From Isoptericola dokdonensis DS-3 (lineage in GTDB: Bacteria > Actinomycetota > Actinomycetes > Actinomycetales > Cellulomonadaceae), in contig NZ_CP014209.1 of assembly GCF_001636295.1 (NCBI RefSeq), positions 1,116,001 through 1,180,000 of the forward strand: a DNA stretch of 64,000 bases. The letters run 5' to 3'. The translations under genes were made by a program, and so were the position numbers. How positions within the stretch are numbered: the stretch's first letter is position 1; the number at the start of each line of letters is the position of its first letter. Under the pieces are notes generated by a model that was not told where the DNA came from, did no database searches, and saw nothing but the letters and a program-made list of their open reading frames with translations. This document shows positions 1 through 8,765 of this stretch, piece by piece.

Positions 1-51
1 CGGCAGGTTGCGGCCGGCACGGGAGGTGCGCTGCGCGTCGACGGGTGCCAT
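1..51 (-). CDS. cdsA: Phosphatidate cytidylyltransferase, N-terminal fragment (cut by window edge)
   Basis: Only the first 17 codons are present. The ATG shares its A with the frr stop codon (TGATG), so the gene is translationally coupled to frr. The visible residues end in SRAGRNLP, a stretch common near the N-terminus of actinobacterial CdsA, and cdsA follows frr in many bacteria. CdsA makes CDP-diacylglycerol from phosphatidate and CTP at the membrane. Identification rests on position and this short motif only. Confidence 0.65.
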   Translation of the reverse strand, partial: MAPVDAQRTSRAGRNLP

Positions 52-608
52 CAGACCTCGAGCAGCTCGCTCTCCTTGCCGGCGAGCAGCTGGTCGACCA
101 GCTCGACGTGCTTCTTGGTGAGGGCCTCGAGCTCCTTCTCCGCCCGGGCGCCCTCGTCCTCGCCGACCTCGCCGTCCTTGACCAGACGGTCGATCTGCTC
201 CTTGGCCTTGCGGCGCACGCCGCGCACCGAGACGCGCGCGTCCTCCGCCTTGCCCTTGGCCATCTTCACGTAGTCACGACGCCGCTCCTCGGTGAGGGCG
301 GGCATGACGATCCGGATCGCGTTGCCGTCGTTCGACGGGTTCACGCCGAGGTCCGACTCGCGCAGGGCCTTCTCGATGGTCGTCATCGAGCTCTTGTCGA
401 ACGGCGAGATGAGCACTGTGCGCCCGTCCGGGATGTTGAACGACGCGAGCTGCTGCAGCGGCGTCGGGGCGCCGTAGTAGTCCACCATGAGGGAGGAGAA
501 CATCCCCGCGTTCGCCCGACCGGTGCGGATCCCGGCGAACTGTCCCTTGGCGACCTCGATCGCCGTGTCCATCTTCTCCTCGGCCTCGAGGAGGGTCTCG
601 TCGATCAC
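51..608 (-). CDS. frr: Ribosome recycling factor
   Basis: 185 residues, the usual RRF length. With EF-G it splits post-termination 70S complexes so that ribosomes can be reused. The sequence has the RRF pattern throughout: an N-terminal helix (residues 1-30) with IRTGRA, the small domain around [12 protein letters not shown], and the long charged C-terminal helices ending in [10 protein letters not shown]. The start is GTG at 608, supported by an AAGGAG Shine-Dalgarno about 7 nt upstream. It lies 44 bp downstream of pyrH and overlaps the cdsA start by one base, so pyrH-frr-cdsA probably form one operon. Confidence 0.97.
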   Translation of the reverse strand: MIDETLLEAEEKMDTAIEVAKGQFAGIRTGRANAGMFSSLMVDYYGAPTPLQQLASFNIPDGRTVLISPFDKSSMTTIEKALRESDLGVNPSNDGNAIRIVMPALTEERRRDYVKMAKGKAEDARVSVRGVRRKAKEQIDRLVKDGEVGEDEGARAEKELEALTKKHVELVDQLLAGKESELLEV

Positions 609-652
609 CCGGTGCTCCTTGTTCGTTCGCGGTTCGTGGTCTGGATGGTCGG

Positions 653-1417
653 TCAGCGCGTGGTGATCGAGGTGCCGATCTGCTCGCCCAGCAGCGCACG
701 GGTCACGTTACCCGTCTCCTCGAGCCCGAAGACGCGCATCCGCACGTCGTTGTCCCGGCACAGGGCGAGCGCGGTGTCGTCCATGACGCCCAGTCGCTGC
801 ACGAGCGCGTCGGTGTAGGTGACGTGCGCGAGCCGCTGCGCGTCCGGGTTGGTGCGCGGGTCGGCCGAGTAGACGGCGTCCACGCCGTTCTTGCCCATGA
901 GCACCTCGTCGCAGTGGGTCTCCAGCGCGCGCTGCACCGAGACGGTGTCCGTCGAGAAGTACGGCATGCCGGCCCCGGCGCCGAAGATGACGACGCGGCC
1001 CTTCTCGAGGTGCCGGATGGCCCGCAGCGGGATGTACGGCTCGGCGACCTGACCCATCGTGATGGCGGTCTGCACGCGGGTCTTGATGCCGTCCTGCTCG
1101 AGGAAGTCCTGGAGCGCGAGGCAGTTCATGACGGTGCCGAGCATGCCCATGTAGTCGGCGCGCGCCCGGTCCAGACCGGCGCGCGACAGCTCGGCGCCGC
1201 GGAAGAAGTTGCCGCCGCCGACGACGATCGCGACCTGCACGCCCCGGCGGACCGCGTCACCGATCTCCTGCGCGACCCGACGCACCACGTCGGTCGCCAG
1301 CCCCACGGCGCCGCCGCCGAACGCCTCGCCGGAGAGCTTCAGCAGCACCCGGCGGGTGTCGGCGCCCTCGAGCACCGGCTGCGGGCTCAGGGCCTCGGTC
1401 TGGTCGATCTGGGTCAT
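653..1417 (-). CDS. pyrH: UMP kinase
   Basis: 254 residues. Bacterial hexameric UMP kinase of the amino-acid-kinase fold; it phosphorylates UMP to UDP in pyrimidine nucleotide synthesis. The glycine-rich entry [11 protein letters not shown], the [11 protein letters not shown] loop, DYMGMLGT and the uridylate-binding [12 protein letters not shown] are all present. An in-frame upstream ATG would add 21 residues of arginine/serine-rich sequence; the start at 1417 ([10 protein letters not shown]) keeps a short acidic leader and the usual family length. It is followed by frr and preceded by tsf, the standard rpsB-tsf-pyrH-frr order. A hairpin after tsf suggests partial separation from the upstream genes. 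Confidence 0.96.
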   Translation of the reverse strand: MTQIDQTEALSPQPVLEGADTRRVLLKLSGEAFGGGAVGLATDVVRRVAQEIGDAVRRGVQVAIVVGGGNFFRGAELSRAGLDRARADYMGMLGTVMNCLALQDFLEQDGIKTRVQTAITMGQVAEPYIPLRAIRHLEKGRVVIFGAGAGMPYFSTDTVSVQRALETHCDEVLMGKNGVDAVYSADPRTNPDAQRLAHVTYTDALVQRLGVMDDTALALCRDNDVRMRVFGLEETGNVTRALLGEQIGTSITTR

Positions 1418-1536
1418 GCCACCGTCCGTCTCTGTCGACGCCCGGGACCGCACGACCCGGGACGAGGTCTCCTGGCGCATCCTGACACCGGATGCCCGGA
1501 CCCGCCCCCGCAGCCACGGCCGGGAGCGAGCATGCG

Positions 1537-1570
1537 ACGGCCCGGCCGCACCGCGGTGCGACCGGGCCGT
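1537..1570 (-). terminator. GC-rich hairpin downstream of tsf
   Basis: The outer 9-bp arms ACGGCCCGG and CCGGGCCGT enclose an inner GCACCG/CGGTGC stem, making a nearly continuous hairpin 7 bp after the tsf stop. No T-run follows. It may act as a rho-independent-like terminator or partial attenuator between tsf and pyrH. Confidence 0.6.
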
Positions 1571-1576
1571 GACGCG

Positions 1577-2416
1577 TCAGTTGCCGACGCGGAAGCGGAC
1601 GAAGCCCTTGAGCTCGCCACCCGTGGCGGCGACGTGCTTGCCCACCGTGGTCTTGGTGTCCTTGGCCAGCGGCTGGTCCACCAGGACGGCGTCCTTGAAG
1701 AAGCCGTTGAGGCGACCCTCGACGATCTTCGGCAGCGCGGCCTCGGGCTTGCCCTCGGCGATCGACACCTCGCGGGCGATCTCGCGCTCCTTCTCGACGA
1801 CGTCCGCCGGGACGTCCTCACGGGTGAGGTACGTCGGGGACAGCGCGGCGACGTGCTGCGCGACGTCCTTGGCCGCGGCCTCGCCGGCCTCGTCGGTGAC
1901 GACGAGGACACCGATCGACGGCGGGAGGTCCTTGGCCGTCTTGTGCAGGTACGCGGTGACCTTCGGGCCCTCGACGCGAGCGACGCGACGCAGCACGACC
2001 TTCTCGCCCATCGTGGCGCCCTGCGCCGCGATGGTGTCGCCCACAGTGCCCTCGGCGGCCGGGGCGGCCAGGGCCGACTCGGCGTCGGTCGCGCCGGCGG
2101 CGTCGGCAGCCTCGAGGACGGCCTCGGCGAGCGCGATGAACTTCTCGTTCTTGACGACGAAGTCCGTCTCCGCGTTCAGCTCGATCATCGTGGCGGTCTG
2201 GCCGCCGTCGACGTCGGAGACCTTGACGGCCACGAGGCCCTCGGAGGTCGCGTTGCCCTCACGCTTGGCGGCGCGGGCGAGGCCCTTCTTGCGGATGATC
2301 TCGACGGCCTTCTCGGCGTCGCCGGCAGCCTCGTCGAGGGCCTTCTTGACGTCGAGCATGCCGGCGCCGGTGCGCTCGCGCAGCGCCTTGATGTCAGCGG
2401 CGGTGTAGTTCGCCAT
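1577..2416 (-). CDS. tsf: Elongation factor Ts
   Basis: 279 residues. It is the guanine-nucleotide exchange factor that regenerates EF-Tu-GTP. The N-terminal UBA-like domain reads MANYTAADIKALRERTGAGM, and the EF-Tu contact motif appears as NAETDFVVKN near residue 80. The C-terminal dimerisation domain is complete. The start ATG at 2416 has a GGAGGA Shine-Dalgarno 7 nt upstream. It follows rpsB by 81 bp with a hairpin between them, the classical rpsB-tsf pair, so the two are probably co-transcribed with partial attenuation. Confidence 0.97.
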   Translation of the reverse strand: MANYTAADIKALRERTGAGMLDVKKALDEAAGDAEKAVEIIRKKGLARAAKREGNATSEGLVAVKVSDVDGGQTATMIELNAETDFVVKNEKFIALAEAVLEAADAAGATDAESALAAPAAEGTVGDTIAAQGATMGEKVVLRRVARVEGPKVTAYLHKTAKDLPPSIGVLVVTDEAGEAAAKDVAQHVAALSPTYLTREDVPADVVEKEREIAREVSIAEGKPEAALPKIVEGRLNGFFKDAVLVDQPLAKDTKTTVGKHVAATGGELKGFVRFRVGN

Positions 2417-2459
2417 GGGGGTGTCCTCCGTGCAGGTGGGTCGGGATGCGGTGGGCGGG

Positions 2460-2492
2460 GTGCGGGCCGGCCGACGTGCGGCCGGCCCGCAC
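2460..2492 (-). terminator. rpsB-tsf intergenic hairpin
   Basis: Perfect 13-bp arms (GTGCGGGCCGGCC and its complement) around a 7-nt loop lie 5 bp beyond the rpsB stop, with no T-run. By analogy with rpsB-tsf in other bacteria it may partially terminate transcription or stabilise the rpsB message. Confidence 0.6.
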
Positions 2493-2497
2493 CGGGC

Positions 2498-3418
2498 TCA
2501 CTCGGACTTCTCGGTGCCCTCGGCCTCGGCCTCGGCCGGAGCGGCCTCGACGGTGGCCTCGGCCTCGACCGGAGCCTCCTCCGCGGGAGCGGCCTCGGCC
2601 TCGGCCGGAGCGGCCTCCGCGGGGGCGGCCTCGGCCGCGGCGTCCGCCTCGGCACCGGCGAGGAGCTCGCGCTCCCACTCGGCCAGCGGCTCGGCCTCGG
2701 CCTCGGCGGCGTCGCCCTTCTTGCCGGAGGCGCGCTGCATGAGGCCCTCGGCGACGGCGTCGGCGATCACGCGGGTGAGCAGCGTGACGGAGCGGATCGC
2801 GTCGTCGTTGCCCGGGATCGCGAAGTCGACCTGGTCCGGGTCGCAGTTCGTGTCGAGGATCGCGACGACGGGGATGCCCAGCTTGCGAGCCTCGTCGACG
2901 GCGAGGTGCTCCTTGTTGGTGTCCACGATCCACACGGCCGACGGCGTCTTGGCCATGTCGCGGATACCACCGAGGGTGCGGGCGAGCTTGTCCTTCTCGC
3001 GACGCAGGACCAGGAGCTCCTTCTTCGTCAGGCCCGAGGCCGCGACGTCGTCGAAGTCGATCTCCTCGAGCTCCTTGAGGCGCTGGAGACGCTTGTGCAC
3101 GGTGGTGAAGTTGGTCAGCATGCCGCCGAGCCAGCGGTGGTTCACGTAGGGCATGCCGACGCGCGCCGCCTGGTCCGCGACGGGCTCCTGCGCCTGCTTC
3201 TTCGTGCCGACGAACAGGATGGTGCCGCCGTGGGCGACGGTCTGGGAGACGAACTCGTAGGCGCGGTCGATGTACGACAGCGACTGCTGGAGGTCGACGA
3301 TGTAGATGCCGTTGCGCTCGGTGAAGATGAAGCGCTTCATCTTCGGGTTCCAACGGCGGGTCTGGTGCCCGAAGTGGACACCGCTCTCGAGGAGCTGGCG
3401 CATGGTCACGACGGCCAT
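2498..3418 (-). CDS. rpsB: 30S ribosomal protein S2, with long acidic C-terminal tail
   Basis: 306 residues. S2 binds late to the 30S body near S1 and bS21. The core is canonical: [22 protein letters not shown] at the start, [22 protein letters not shown] and [13 protein letters not shown]. After about residue 245 the protein continues as an alanine/glutamate tail of roughly 60 residues (repeats of APAEA and EAEA) ending in TEKSE; such tails are frequent in high-GC actinobacteria. The start at 3418 was chosen over an upstream in-frame ATG because AAAGGA lies 8 nt upstream and MAVVTMRQ matches the family N-terminus. First gene of the rpsB-tsf unit. Confidence 0.97.
   Translation of the reverse strand: MAVVTMRQLLESGVHFGHQTRRWNPKMKRFIFTERNGIYIVDLQQSLSYIDRAYEFVSQTVAHGGTILFVGTKKQAQEPVADQAARVGMPYVNHRWLGGMLTNFTTVHKRLQRLKELEEIDFDDVAASGLTKKELLVLRREKDKLARTLGGIRDMAKTPSAVWIVDTNKEHLAVDEARKLGIPVVAILDTNCDPDQVDFAIPGNDDAIRSVTLLTRVIADAVAEGLMQRASGKKGDAAEAEAEPLAEWERELLAGAEADAAAEAAPAEAAPAEAEAAPAEEAPVEAEATVEAAPAEAEAEGTEKSE
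2516..2655 (-). repeat. Low-complexity repeats encoding the S2 tail
   Basis: On the plus strand the units GGCCTC, GGCCGGAGC and GGCCTCGGCCTC recur many times. They encode the Ala/Glu tail of S2. The period is irregular, and length variation between strains would be expected. Confidence 0.7.
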
Positions 3419-3746
3419 GACACGTCCTTTCGCCGCACACCCCGGGATCAACCCGGTGGCGTGCGCGTCGGCGGCCGCCCCGGCAGGGCGGACCGCGGTT
3501 CCGGTTGTCGGCAGCGGGCATCGGGCCCGTCACCCCTGGCGTCACCCCGCGTCGGCACCGACCGGGGCAGGACGCCTCGGGCGGACCGCTGCCGACGCGA
3601 CCGCGCCGCCGACGCCGGGTGGCCCCGGCTCCTGCGGCACGTCCGTGACGCGCGATGTCGACCGGTACCCGCACGTCTCCCCGGGGACAGGCCGGAGGCC
3701 TGGACAGGGGTGGGTGCGGACACGGTTGGTCGCACCGGAGAGTCTA
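3419..3746 (-). promoter_or_regulatory. rpsB upstream region with candidate -10 and long leader
   Basis: A TAGACT hexamer on the minus strand at 3741-3746 is a plausible -10, which would give a leader of about 315 nt before rpsB. I see GC-rich inverted segments but no recognisable known leader family. The rest of the divergent spacer up to the M23 gene (3747-3891) shows nothing identifiable. Confidence 0.35.
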
Positions 3747-3891
3747 CCCGACCGTCCCGAACGCCGGGACCGGACCCCGACGTGGCGTACGGCACCCCTG
3801 CGGGCGTCCACCGCCGCCGCGACGACGACCCCGTCCACCGACGCGCCGGACGCTGCGCCGGCAGGCCGCGACCTGGACCATCGTGGCCGTC

Positions 3892-4446
3892 GTGAGCCGA
3901 TCCCGCACTCGTCCCCGGCCCGGCCGTGCCGTCCGTGCCGTCCGCCTGGCGGCGGCCGCCGTGGCGGTCCTGCTGCCCGTGACGGTCGCCGTCGCGACCG
4001 AGCCCGCCCCGCCGGACGGCCCCACGACCCGGACGTCCGTCGCCGGCTGGCGCGCGCCCGTCCCCGGCGCCGTCGCCGCGCCCGCCGACCTGCCCGCCCA
4101 GCGGTGGCTGCCCGGCCACCGCGGAGTGGACCTGGCCTCGACGGCGGGCGAGCCGGTGGTGTCCCCGGCCGCCGGGACGGTCACCTTCGCCGGCCCGGTC
4201 GCCGGACGCCCGCTCGTCGTCGTGACGCACGGCGAGCTCCGCTCCACCCTCGAGCCCGTGGACGCCACGGTGGTGGTCGGCACCGTCGTCGCGGCAGGGC
4301 AGGTGGTGGGGACCACCGGTGCCGTCGGGTCGCACTGCGGGCCCGCCGTCTGCCTGCACTGGGGCGTGCGGCGGGGCGAGACCTACCTCGACCCGCTCAC
4401 CCTGCTCGGGCGCTCCGCGCCGATCGTGCTGCTCCCCCTCGGCTGA
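3892..4446 (+). CDS. M23-family peptidoglycan endopeptidase-like secreted protein
   Basis: 184 residues from GTG 3892 (an in-frame GTG at 3883 is an alternative). An arginine-rich N-terminus followed by a hydrophobic alanine/valine segment (about residues 17-36) looks like a Sec signal peptide or anchor. The LytM/M23 domain follows: GHRGVDLAS carries the HxxxD zinc ligands, SPAAGTVTFAG is the lysostaphin-fold strand pair, and CLHWGVRRGETYLDP is the C-terminal motif. Where canonical M23 enzymes have HxH, this protein has C-L-H, so the catalytic-base histidine is replaced by cysteine. It may be a weak hydrolase or a wall-binding adaptor. It is divergent from rpsB and convergent with the recombinase gene. 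Confidence 0.8.
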   Translation: MSRSRTRPRPGRAVRAVRLAAAAVAVLLPVTVAVATEPAPPDGPTTRTSVAGWRAPVPGAVAAPADLPAQRWLPGHRGVDLASTAGEPVVSPAAGTVTFAGPVAGRPLVVVTHGELRSTLEPVDATVVVGTVVAAGQVVGTTGAVGSHCGPAVCLHWGVRRGETYLDPLTLLGRSAPIVLLPLG

Positions 4447-4463
4447 CACCGCGTCACGGGGGC

Positions 4464-5408
4464 CTACGCCCGCGGGAAGGCCTGCTCGAAGACCGTGCGG
4501 AGACGCTCGGCGTCGACGTGGGTGTAACGCTGCGTGGTCCCGAGGTCGGCATGGCCGAGGACCTCCTGCACCGACCGGAGGTCCGAGCCGCCGGCCAGCA
4601 GGTGCGTGGCCGCCGAGTGGCGCAGCGCGTGCGGGGCGACGTCGTCGACGCCCGCGAGCGCGGCCAGCGCGTGCACCGTCTCGCGGGCCTGGCGCTGGCC
4701 CCACCGGCCGCCGCGGTCACCGAGGAACAGCGCGGCGGGCGATCCCGCCCGGACCAGCTCCGGTCGGCCGTGCGCCGACCAGGCGCGCAGGGCCCTGGCC
4801 GCCGGCACGCCGAACGGGACCACCCTCTCCTTGCCGCCCTTGCCGAGGACCTTCACCAGCCGCTCGTCGAGGTCGAGGTCGCCGACGTCGACCTGGACCA
4901 GCTCGCCGACCCGCACCCCCGACCCGTACAGCAGCTCGGCCGCCGCCCAGGCCCGCAGGGCGGCCGGTCGACGGTCCGGCTCCGCCTCCTCGACGCACCG
5001 TTCCGCGGACGCCAGGAGCTGCTCGGCCGCCACGACCGACAGCACCGTGGGCAGGGTCCGCGCGACCTTCGGTGTGGCGAGCCGCGCCGACACGTCGGTG
5101 GCGACCAGACCCTCGGCGTGCGCCCAGCGCAGGAAGGCGCGCGCGGACGCGCCTCGGCGGGCGAGCGTGGCCCGGGACAGGCCGCGGTCCGCCTGCGCGG
5201 CGAGCCATCCGCGCAGCACCGTCAGGTCGACGTCGTCCAGCCCGGACGCGCCGTGCCGCACGGCGTGGCGCAGCAGCCCGGTCACGTCCGCCCGGTACGC
5301 GCGACGGGTGTGGCTCGAGTGCCCCTGCCGGGTCGCCAGGAACCGCGTGAAGCCGTCCACCGCGGTCGAGAGCGCGGTGGGCAGCGGGGGCAGGTCCGGG
5401 TCCGGCAT
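4464..5408 (-). CDS. xerC: Tyrosine recombinase, XerC-like
   Basis: 314 residues. An N-terminal SAM-like core-binding domain (about 10-110) precedes the tyrosine-recombinase catalytic domain. All catalytic residues are visible: Arg in GSGVRVGEL, Lys in LGKGGKERVVP, HALRH, the second His in VLGHADLGTTQ, and the nucleophile Tyr in QRYTHV. Xer recombinases resolve chromosome dimers at dif. The position beside dprA and the M23 gene is common for actinobacterial XerC; XerD cannot be excluded. Start ATG 5408 (MPDPDLPPLP) gives the usual length. It lies 62 bp downstream of dprA on the same strand. Confidence 0.9.
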   Translation of the reverse strand: MPDPDLPPLPTALSTAVDGFTRFLATRQGHSSHTRRAYRADVTGLLRHAVRHGASGLDDVDLTVLRGWLAAQADRGLSRATLARRGASARAFLRWAHAEGLVATDVSARLATPKVARTLPTVLSVVAAEQLLASAERCVEEAEPDRRPAALRAWAAAELLYGSGVRVGELVQVDVGDLDLDERLVKVLGKGGKERVVPFGVPAARALRAWSAHGRPELVRAGSPAALFLGDRGGRWGQRQARETVHALAALAGVDDVAPHALRHSAATHLLAGGSDLRSVQEVLGHADLGTTQRYTHVDAERLRTVFEQAFPRA

Positions 5409-5470
5409 CGTCGTCCAGTGTGGCGGTCGCCACGGCGACGACGTCGCAGGTCGTCCGGCGATTCGCCGCA

Positions 5471-6751
5471 TCACGCGCGGCGCCAGCGGCCCCCCTCCCG
5501 GCGCACCAGGTCCTGCCGCTCGAGCCCGCCCAGCAGGGTCAGCACCCGGCGCGGCGGCAGGCCCGCCGCGCGCGCCAGGGAGTCCACCGACGCAGCGGCG
5601 CGCACCGGCAGCGCGTCCCGGAGCAGGCGCTCGTCCGGCCCGAGCCGGTCCAGCACGGTGTCCGCCGACGGCGGCGGGGGCGCCGCCTCGCGCCCGAGGT
5701 CGCCCGCGAGGTCGGCGACCTCCGCCGCGCCGGTGACGCAGACGGCCACCGCGTCCCGCAGCAGCCCGTGGCACCCGGCCGACGCCATCGACGTCACCGG
5801 GCCCGGCACCGCACCCACCGGCCGCAGCAGCTCCGCTGCCCGTCGGGCGGTGGACAGCGCCCCGGAGCGGTGCGCCGCCTCCACCACGACCGTCGCGGCC
5901 GTCAGCGCCGCGATCACCCGGTTGCGGGCGAGGAACCGCTGCCGGAACGGGGCCGAGCCGGGAGGGACCTCGCTGAGCACGGCTCCCGTGCCGGCGACCC
6001 GGCGCAGGAGGCCGTCGTTGCCCTGCGGGTAGAAGCGGTCGACGCCGCTCGCCAGGACCGCGCACGTCATCCCCTCCGCCGCCACGGCACCGCGGTGCGC
6101 GGCCGCGTCGATGCCGTACGCACCGCCGGAGACCACCGTGAAGCCGCGCTCGGCCACGCCTGAGGCGAGCTCCGCGGCGACCCGCTCGCCGTACGCCGTG
6201 GCCGCCCGCGCCCCGACGACCGCGACCGATCGCCGCGACCAGCCCTCGACGTCCGCCCGGCCCCGCACCCACAGGGCGAACGGTGCGGCGACGCCCAGGT
6301 CGTCGACCCGGCGGGGCCAGTGCTCGTCGCCCGGGACCAGGAGGGTGCCGTCGCAACGTTCCAGCACGCGCAGCTCACGACGCGGGTCCAGCGACGCGAG
6401 CCGCGGGGCCCAGCGCCCCACGGCCGACAGCAGGCGGTCGGTGGCCGCCCGCCGCACGGGAGGGACGTCCGTCCCGTCCTCGTCCGCCCGGCGCAGCCCG
6501 CCGAGAGCCCGGTCGGGGTCGACGGTCGCGTCCACGAGCCACCGCAGCGCCCCGGACGCGCCGAGCTGCGCCACGAGGGCGCCCGCCACCGCGTCGCCGG
6601 GCTCGGCGAGGCGGCTCCACGCGGCCGCCGCCAGCCGCGGGTCGTCGGCGTCGAAGACCAGCGGCGCCCCGGCCGACCGGGCGACGGTGCGCGGCATGGC
6701 GGCCGCACCGGCGGGCGGGCGGGAGGCGACGCCGTCAGCCACGCTGCTCAC
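5471..6751 (-). CDS. dprA: DNA-processing protein DprA
   Basis: 426 residues. DprA binds incoming single-stranded DNA and loads RecA during natural transformation; in actinobacteria its physiological role is less clear. The Rossmann-like core shows VAVVGARAATAYGE, VVSGGAYGIDAAAHRGA and the FLARNRVIAALT segment. The C-terminal winged-helix (about 355-426) includes LARAAGLPPRRVLTLL. An N-terminal extension of about 100 residues is poorly conserved in the family. The start overlaps the end of comM by 17 bp; a start at 6697 (MPRTVARS) is a shorter alternative. Confidence 0.93.
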   Translation of the reverse strand: MSSVADGVASRPPAGAAAMPRTVARSAGAPLVFDADDPRLAAAAWSRLAEPGDAVAGALVAQLGASGALRWLVDATVDPDRALGGLRRADEDGTDVPPVRRAATDRLLSAVGRWAPRLASLDPRRELRVLERCDGTLLVPGDEHWPRRVDDLGVAAPFALWVRGRADVEGWSRRSVAVVGARAATAYGERVAAELASGVAERGFTVVSGGAYGIDAAAHRGAVAAEGMTCAVLASGVDRFYPQGNDGLLRRVAGTGAVLSEVPPGSAPFRQRFLARNRVIAALTAATVVVEAAHRSGALSTARRAAELLRPVGAVPGPVTSMASAGCHGLLRDAVAVCVTGAAEVADLAGDLGREAAPPPPSADTVLDRLGPDERLLRDALPVRAAASVDSLARAAGLPPRRVLTLLGGLERQDLVRREGGRWRRA

Positions 6752-8273
6752 CGGTCCGGAGCACGAGCGCCGTGTCCACGTCGTCGACGGACGGGACCTC
6801 CCGCCCGTCCAGGTCCGCCACCGTGCACGCGACCCGCAGGAGCCGGTCGGCGCCGCGCAAGGTCAGGGCGCCGGCGTCGATCTGCCGCTCGACGCGGGGC
6901 AGCACGCCGGCCTCGCCCCGCAGCCGGTCCCGCAGCCAGGGCCCCGGGAGCTCGGCGTTCGTCGTCCAGGCCGAGCCGGAGAACCGGGCCCGTGCCGCCT
7001 CCCGGGCGGCGAGGACGCGGGCCGCGACGACCGACGACGGCTCGCCGACCGACCCGAGGACCCGGTCGGCACGGGTCAGGCCCTCGAGACGCACGTGCAG
7101 GTCCACGCGGTCGAGCAGCGGGCCCGACAGCCGCCCCAGGTAGCGGCGCCGCGCGATCGAGGTGCAGCCGCACTCCGACCCGGCGTCGGTCCCGGCCATC
7201 CCGCACGGGCAGGGGTTCGCGGCGAGCACGAGCTGGAAGCGGGCCGGGTACCGGGTGGCGCCGCCCGCCCGGTGCAGGACGAGCTCGCCCGCCTCCAGCG
7301 GTTGGCGCAGCGTCTGCAGGACGCGCGGCGTGAACTCGGGCGCCTCGTCGAGGAACAGCACGCCGCGGTGCGCGCGGGAGACGGCCCCCGGACGAGCGAG
7401 ACCCGACCCGCCGCCGACGACGGCGGCCGGGGTGGCGGTGTGGTGGGGGTCCTCGAACGGCGGGCGCCGCACCAGGCCCGCCCCGGGGTCGAAGGTGCCG
7501 GCGACGGAGTGGACGCTGGTGACCTCGACGGCCTCCGCGTCGGTGAGGTCGGGCAGGATGCCCGGCAGCCGGGCCGCGAGCATCGTCTTGCCCGCGCCGG
7601 GCGGGCCCACCATGAGCAGGTGGTGCCCGCCGGCGGCCGCGATCTCGAGCGCGAGCCGGGCCTCGTGCTGGCCGACGACGTCCGCGAGGTCGCCGACGGG
7701 GCGGCGGGCGAGGCCGGGCCGGGCGGGCACGACAGCTCCCCCGGCGGCCTCGTGCTCGACCGTTCCCCCGTGCAGCCGCACGACGTCGGCGAGGTGCGCG
7801 GCGCCGTGCACCCGCGCACCGGGCACCAGCGCCGCCTCGGCGGCGTCGGCCTCGGCCACCACGACCTCCGTCCGGCCGGCCTCGACGGCGGCCGCCACGG
7901 CCGGGAGCACGCCCCGCACGGGCTGCAGCCGGCCGTCGAGACCGAGCTCGGCGAGGTGCACCACGCGGTCGAGCCCGGCGGCGGGGAGCAGCCGGTGGCC
8001 GGCCAGCACCGCCACGGCGACGGCGAGGTCGAACGCGGAGCCGGACTTGCGCAGGGAGGCGGGCGACAGGTTGACGGTGATCCGCCGGTGCGGCCACTCG
8101 ATGCCGGTGGACAGCACGGCGGCACGGACCCGGTCGCGGGACTCGGCGAGCGCCGCGTCGGGCAGGCCGACGAGGGTGAAGCCGGGCACGGACGCCGCGA
8201 GCTGCGCCTGCACCTCGACGACGTGCCCCTGCATCCCGGCGAGGGCGACGGCGGTGGTGGTGGCGTACCCCAT
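6735..8273 (-). CDS. comM: YifB/ComM-type Mg-chelatase-like AAA+ ATPase
   Basis: 512 residues. ComM-type helicases promote branch migration during recombination of transforming DNA. An N-terminal Lon-like (ChlI) domain (TVNLSPASLRKSGSAFDLA) is followed by the AAA+ module with Walker A MVGPPGAGKTMLA, Walker B VLFLDEAPEF and a C-terminal helical domain. The cysteine-bearing insert NPCPCGMAG...CGCTS is typical of the family. Start ATG 8273 overlaps the yraN stop (TGATG); an upstream in-frame extension is arginine-rich and unlikely. Part of yraN-comM-dprA. Confidence 0.94.
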   Translation of the reverse strand: MGYATTTAVALAGMQGHVVEVQAQLAASVPGFTLVGLPDAALAESRDRVRAAVLSTGIEWPHRRITVNLSPASLRKSGSAFDLAVAVAVLAGHRLLPAAGLDRVVHLAELGLDGRLQPVRGVLPAVAAAVEAGRTEVVVAEADAAEAALVPGARVHGAAHLADVVRLHGGTVEHEAAGGAVVPARPGLARRPVGDLADVVGQHEARLALEIAAAGGHHLLMVGPPGAGKTMLAARLPGILPDLTDAEAVEVTSVHSVAGTFDPGAGLVRRPPFEDPHHTATPAAVVGGGSGLARPGAVSRAHRGVLFLDEAPEFTPRVLQTLRQPLEAGELVLHRAGGATRYPARFQLVLAANPCPCGMAGTDAGSECGCTSIARRRYLGRLSGPLLDRVDLHVRLEGLTRADRVLGSVGEPSSVVAARVLAAREAARARFSGSAWTTNAELPGPWLRDRLRGEAGVLPRVERQIDAGALTLRGADRLLRVACTVADLDGREVPSVDDVDTALVLRTGEQRG

Positions 8274-8626
8274 CACGACACCCCGACGAGGTGCTCGAGC
8301 CGGGCGGCGCCGGAGCGCGGCAGGACGACCGCCACGACGTCGATCCGCACGTCGCGCGCCCCGGGGTGGGCGTGCAGCCACTCCCCCGCGAGCCGTCGCA
8401 GCCGGCCGAGCTTGGCCCGGGTCACGGCCTCGGCGGGATGCCCGAACCCGAGCCCCTGGCGGGTCTTGACCTCGACCACGACGACGGTCCCGCCGTCGCG
8501 GACGACGAGGTCGATCTCGCCGGCCGCCCCTCGCCAGTTGCGGTCGAGCAGCTCGTACCCGAGACCTGTCAGATGCCGGGCCGCCAGCTTCTCGCCGTAG
8601 CGCCCGACGGCGTCCTTCGCCTGCAC
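8273..8626 (-). CDS. yraN: UPF0102 (YraN) nuclease-fold protein
   Basis: 117 residues from GTG 8626, chosen because GGAGGTGG lies 4-5 nt upstream and [18 protein letters not shown] matches the family start. The endonuclease-like core shows [27 protein letters not shown], with the E-x-D ... E-x-K metal-binding residues of the PD-(D/E)XK fold. Function is uncertain; the family usually sits beside rnhB and comM, as here, and is suspected to process DNA. Stop and comM start share one base. Confidence 0.9.
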   Translation of the reverse strand: MQAKDAVGRYGEKLAARHLTGLGYELLDRNWRGAAGEIDLVVRDGGTVVVVEVKTRQGLGFGHPAEAVTRAKLGRLRRLAGEWLHAHPGARDVRIDVVAVVLPRSGAARLEHLVGVS

Positions 8627-8634
8627 GGAACCAC

Positions 8635-8661
8635 CTCCGCGCAGCACGGTGCCGCGCGGAG
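8635..8661 (-). promoter_or_regulatory. Hairpin overlapping the yraN Shine-Dalgarno
   Basis: Minus-strand arms CTCCGCGC and GCGCGGAG (8 bp, 11-nt loop) include the GGAG of the yraN Shine-Dalgarno. The hairpin could lower yraN initiation or be the tail of a terminator after DUF2469. Confidence 0.4.
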
Positions 8662-8731
8662 CCCGCCGGACGCCATCAGCACCGGCGCGATCTGTGGACA
8701 CCCCCGCCTGCCGCGGCCCTGTGGACGGCCC

Positions 8732-8763
8732 GGCGTGGCGGCGCGGCGTGGCGGCGCGGCGTG
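8732..8763. repeat. 13-bp tandem repeat, about 2.5 copies
   Basis: The unit GGCGTGGCGGCGC is repeated directly just beyond the DUF2469 stop codon. It is simple-sequence DNA of no known function. Confidence 0.7.
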
Positions 8764-8765
8764 CG

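Noticed and set aside
824..3895. A plus-strand open frame of over 1000 codons opposite pyrH, tsf and rpsB
   Set aside because: It is antisense to three conserved genes, Arg/Gly/Leu-rich, without any domain; long antisense frames are expected at this G+C.
8690..8730. DnaA-box-like pair (TGTGGACA and TGTGGACG)
   Set aside because: Only two imperfect matches, no AT-rich region and no dnaA or dnaN nearby; not an origin.
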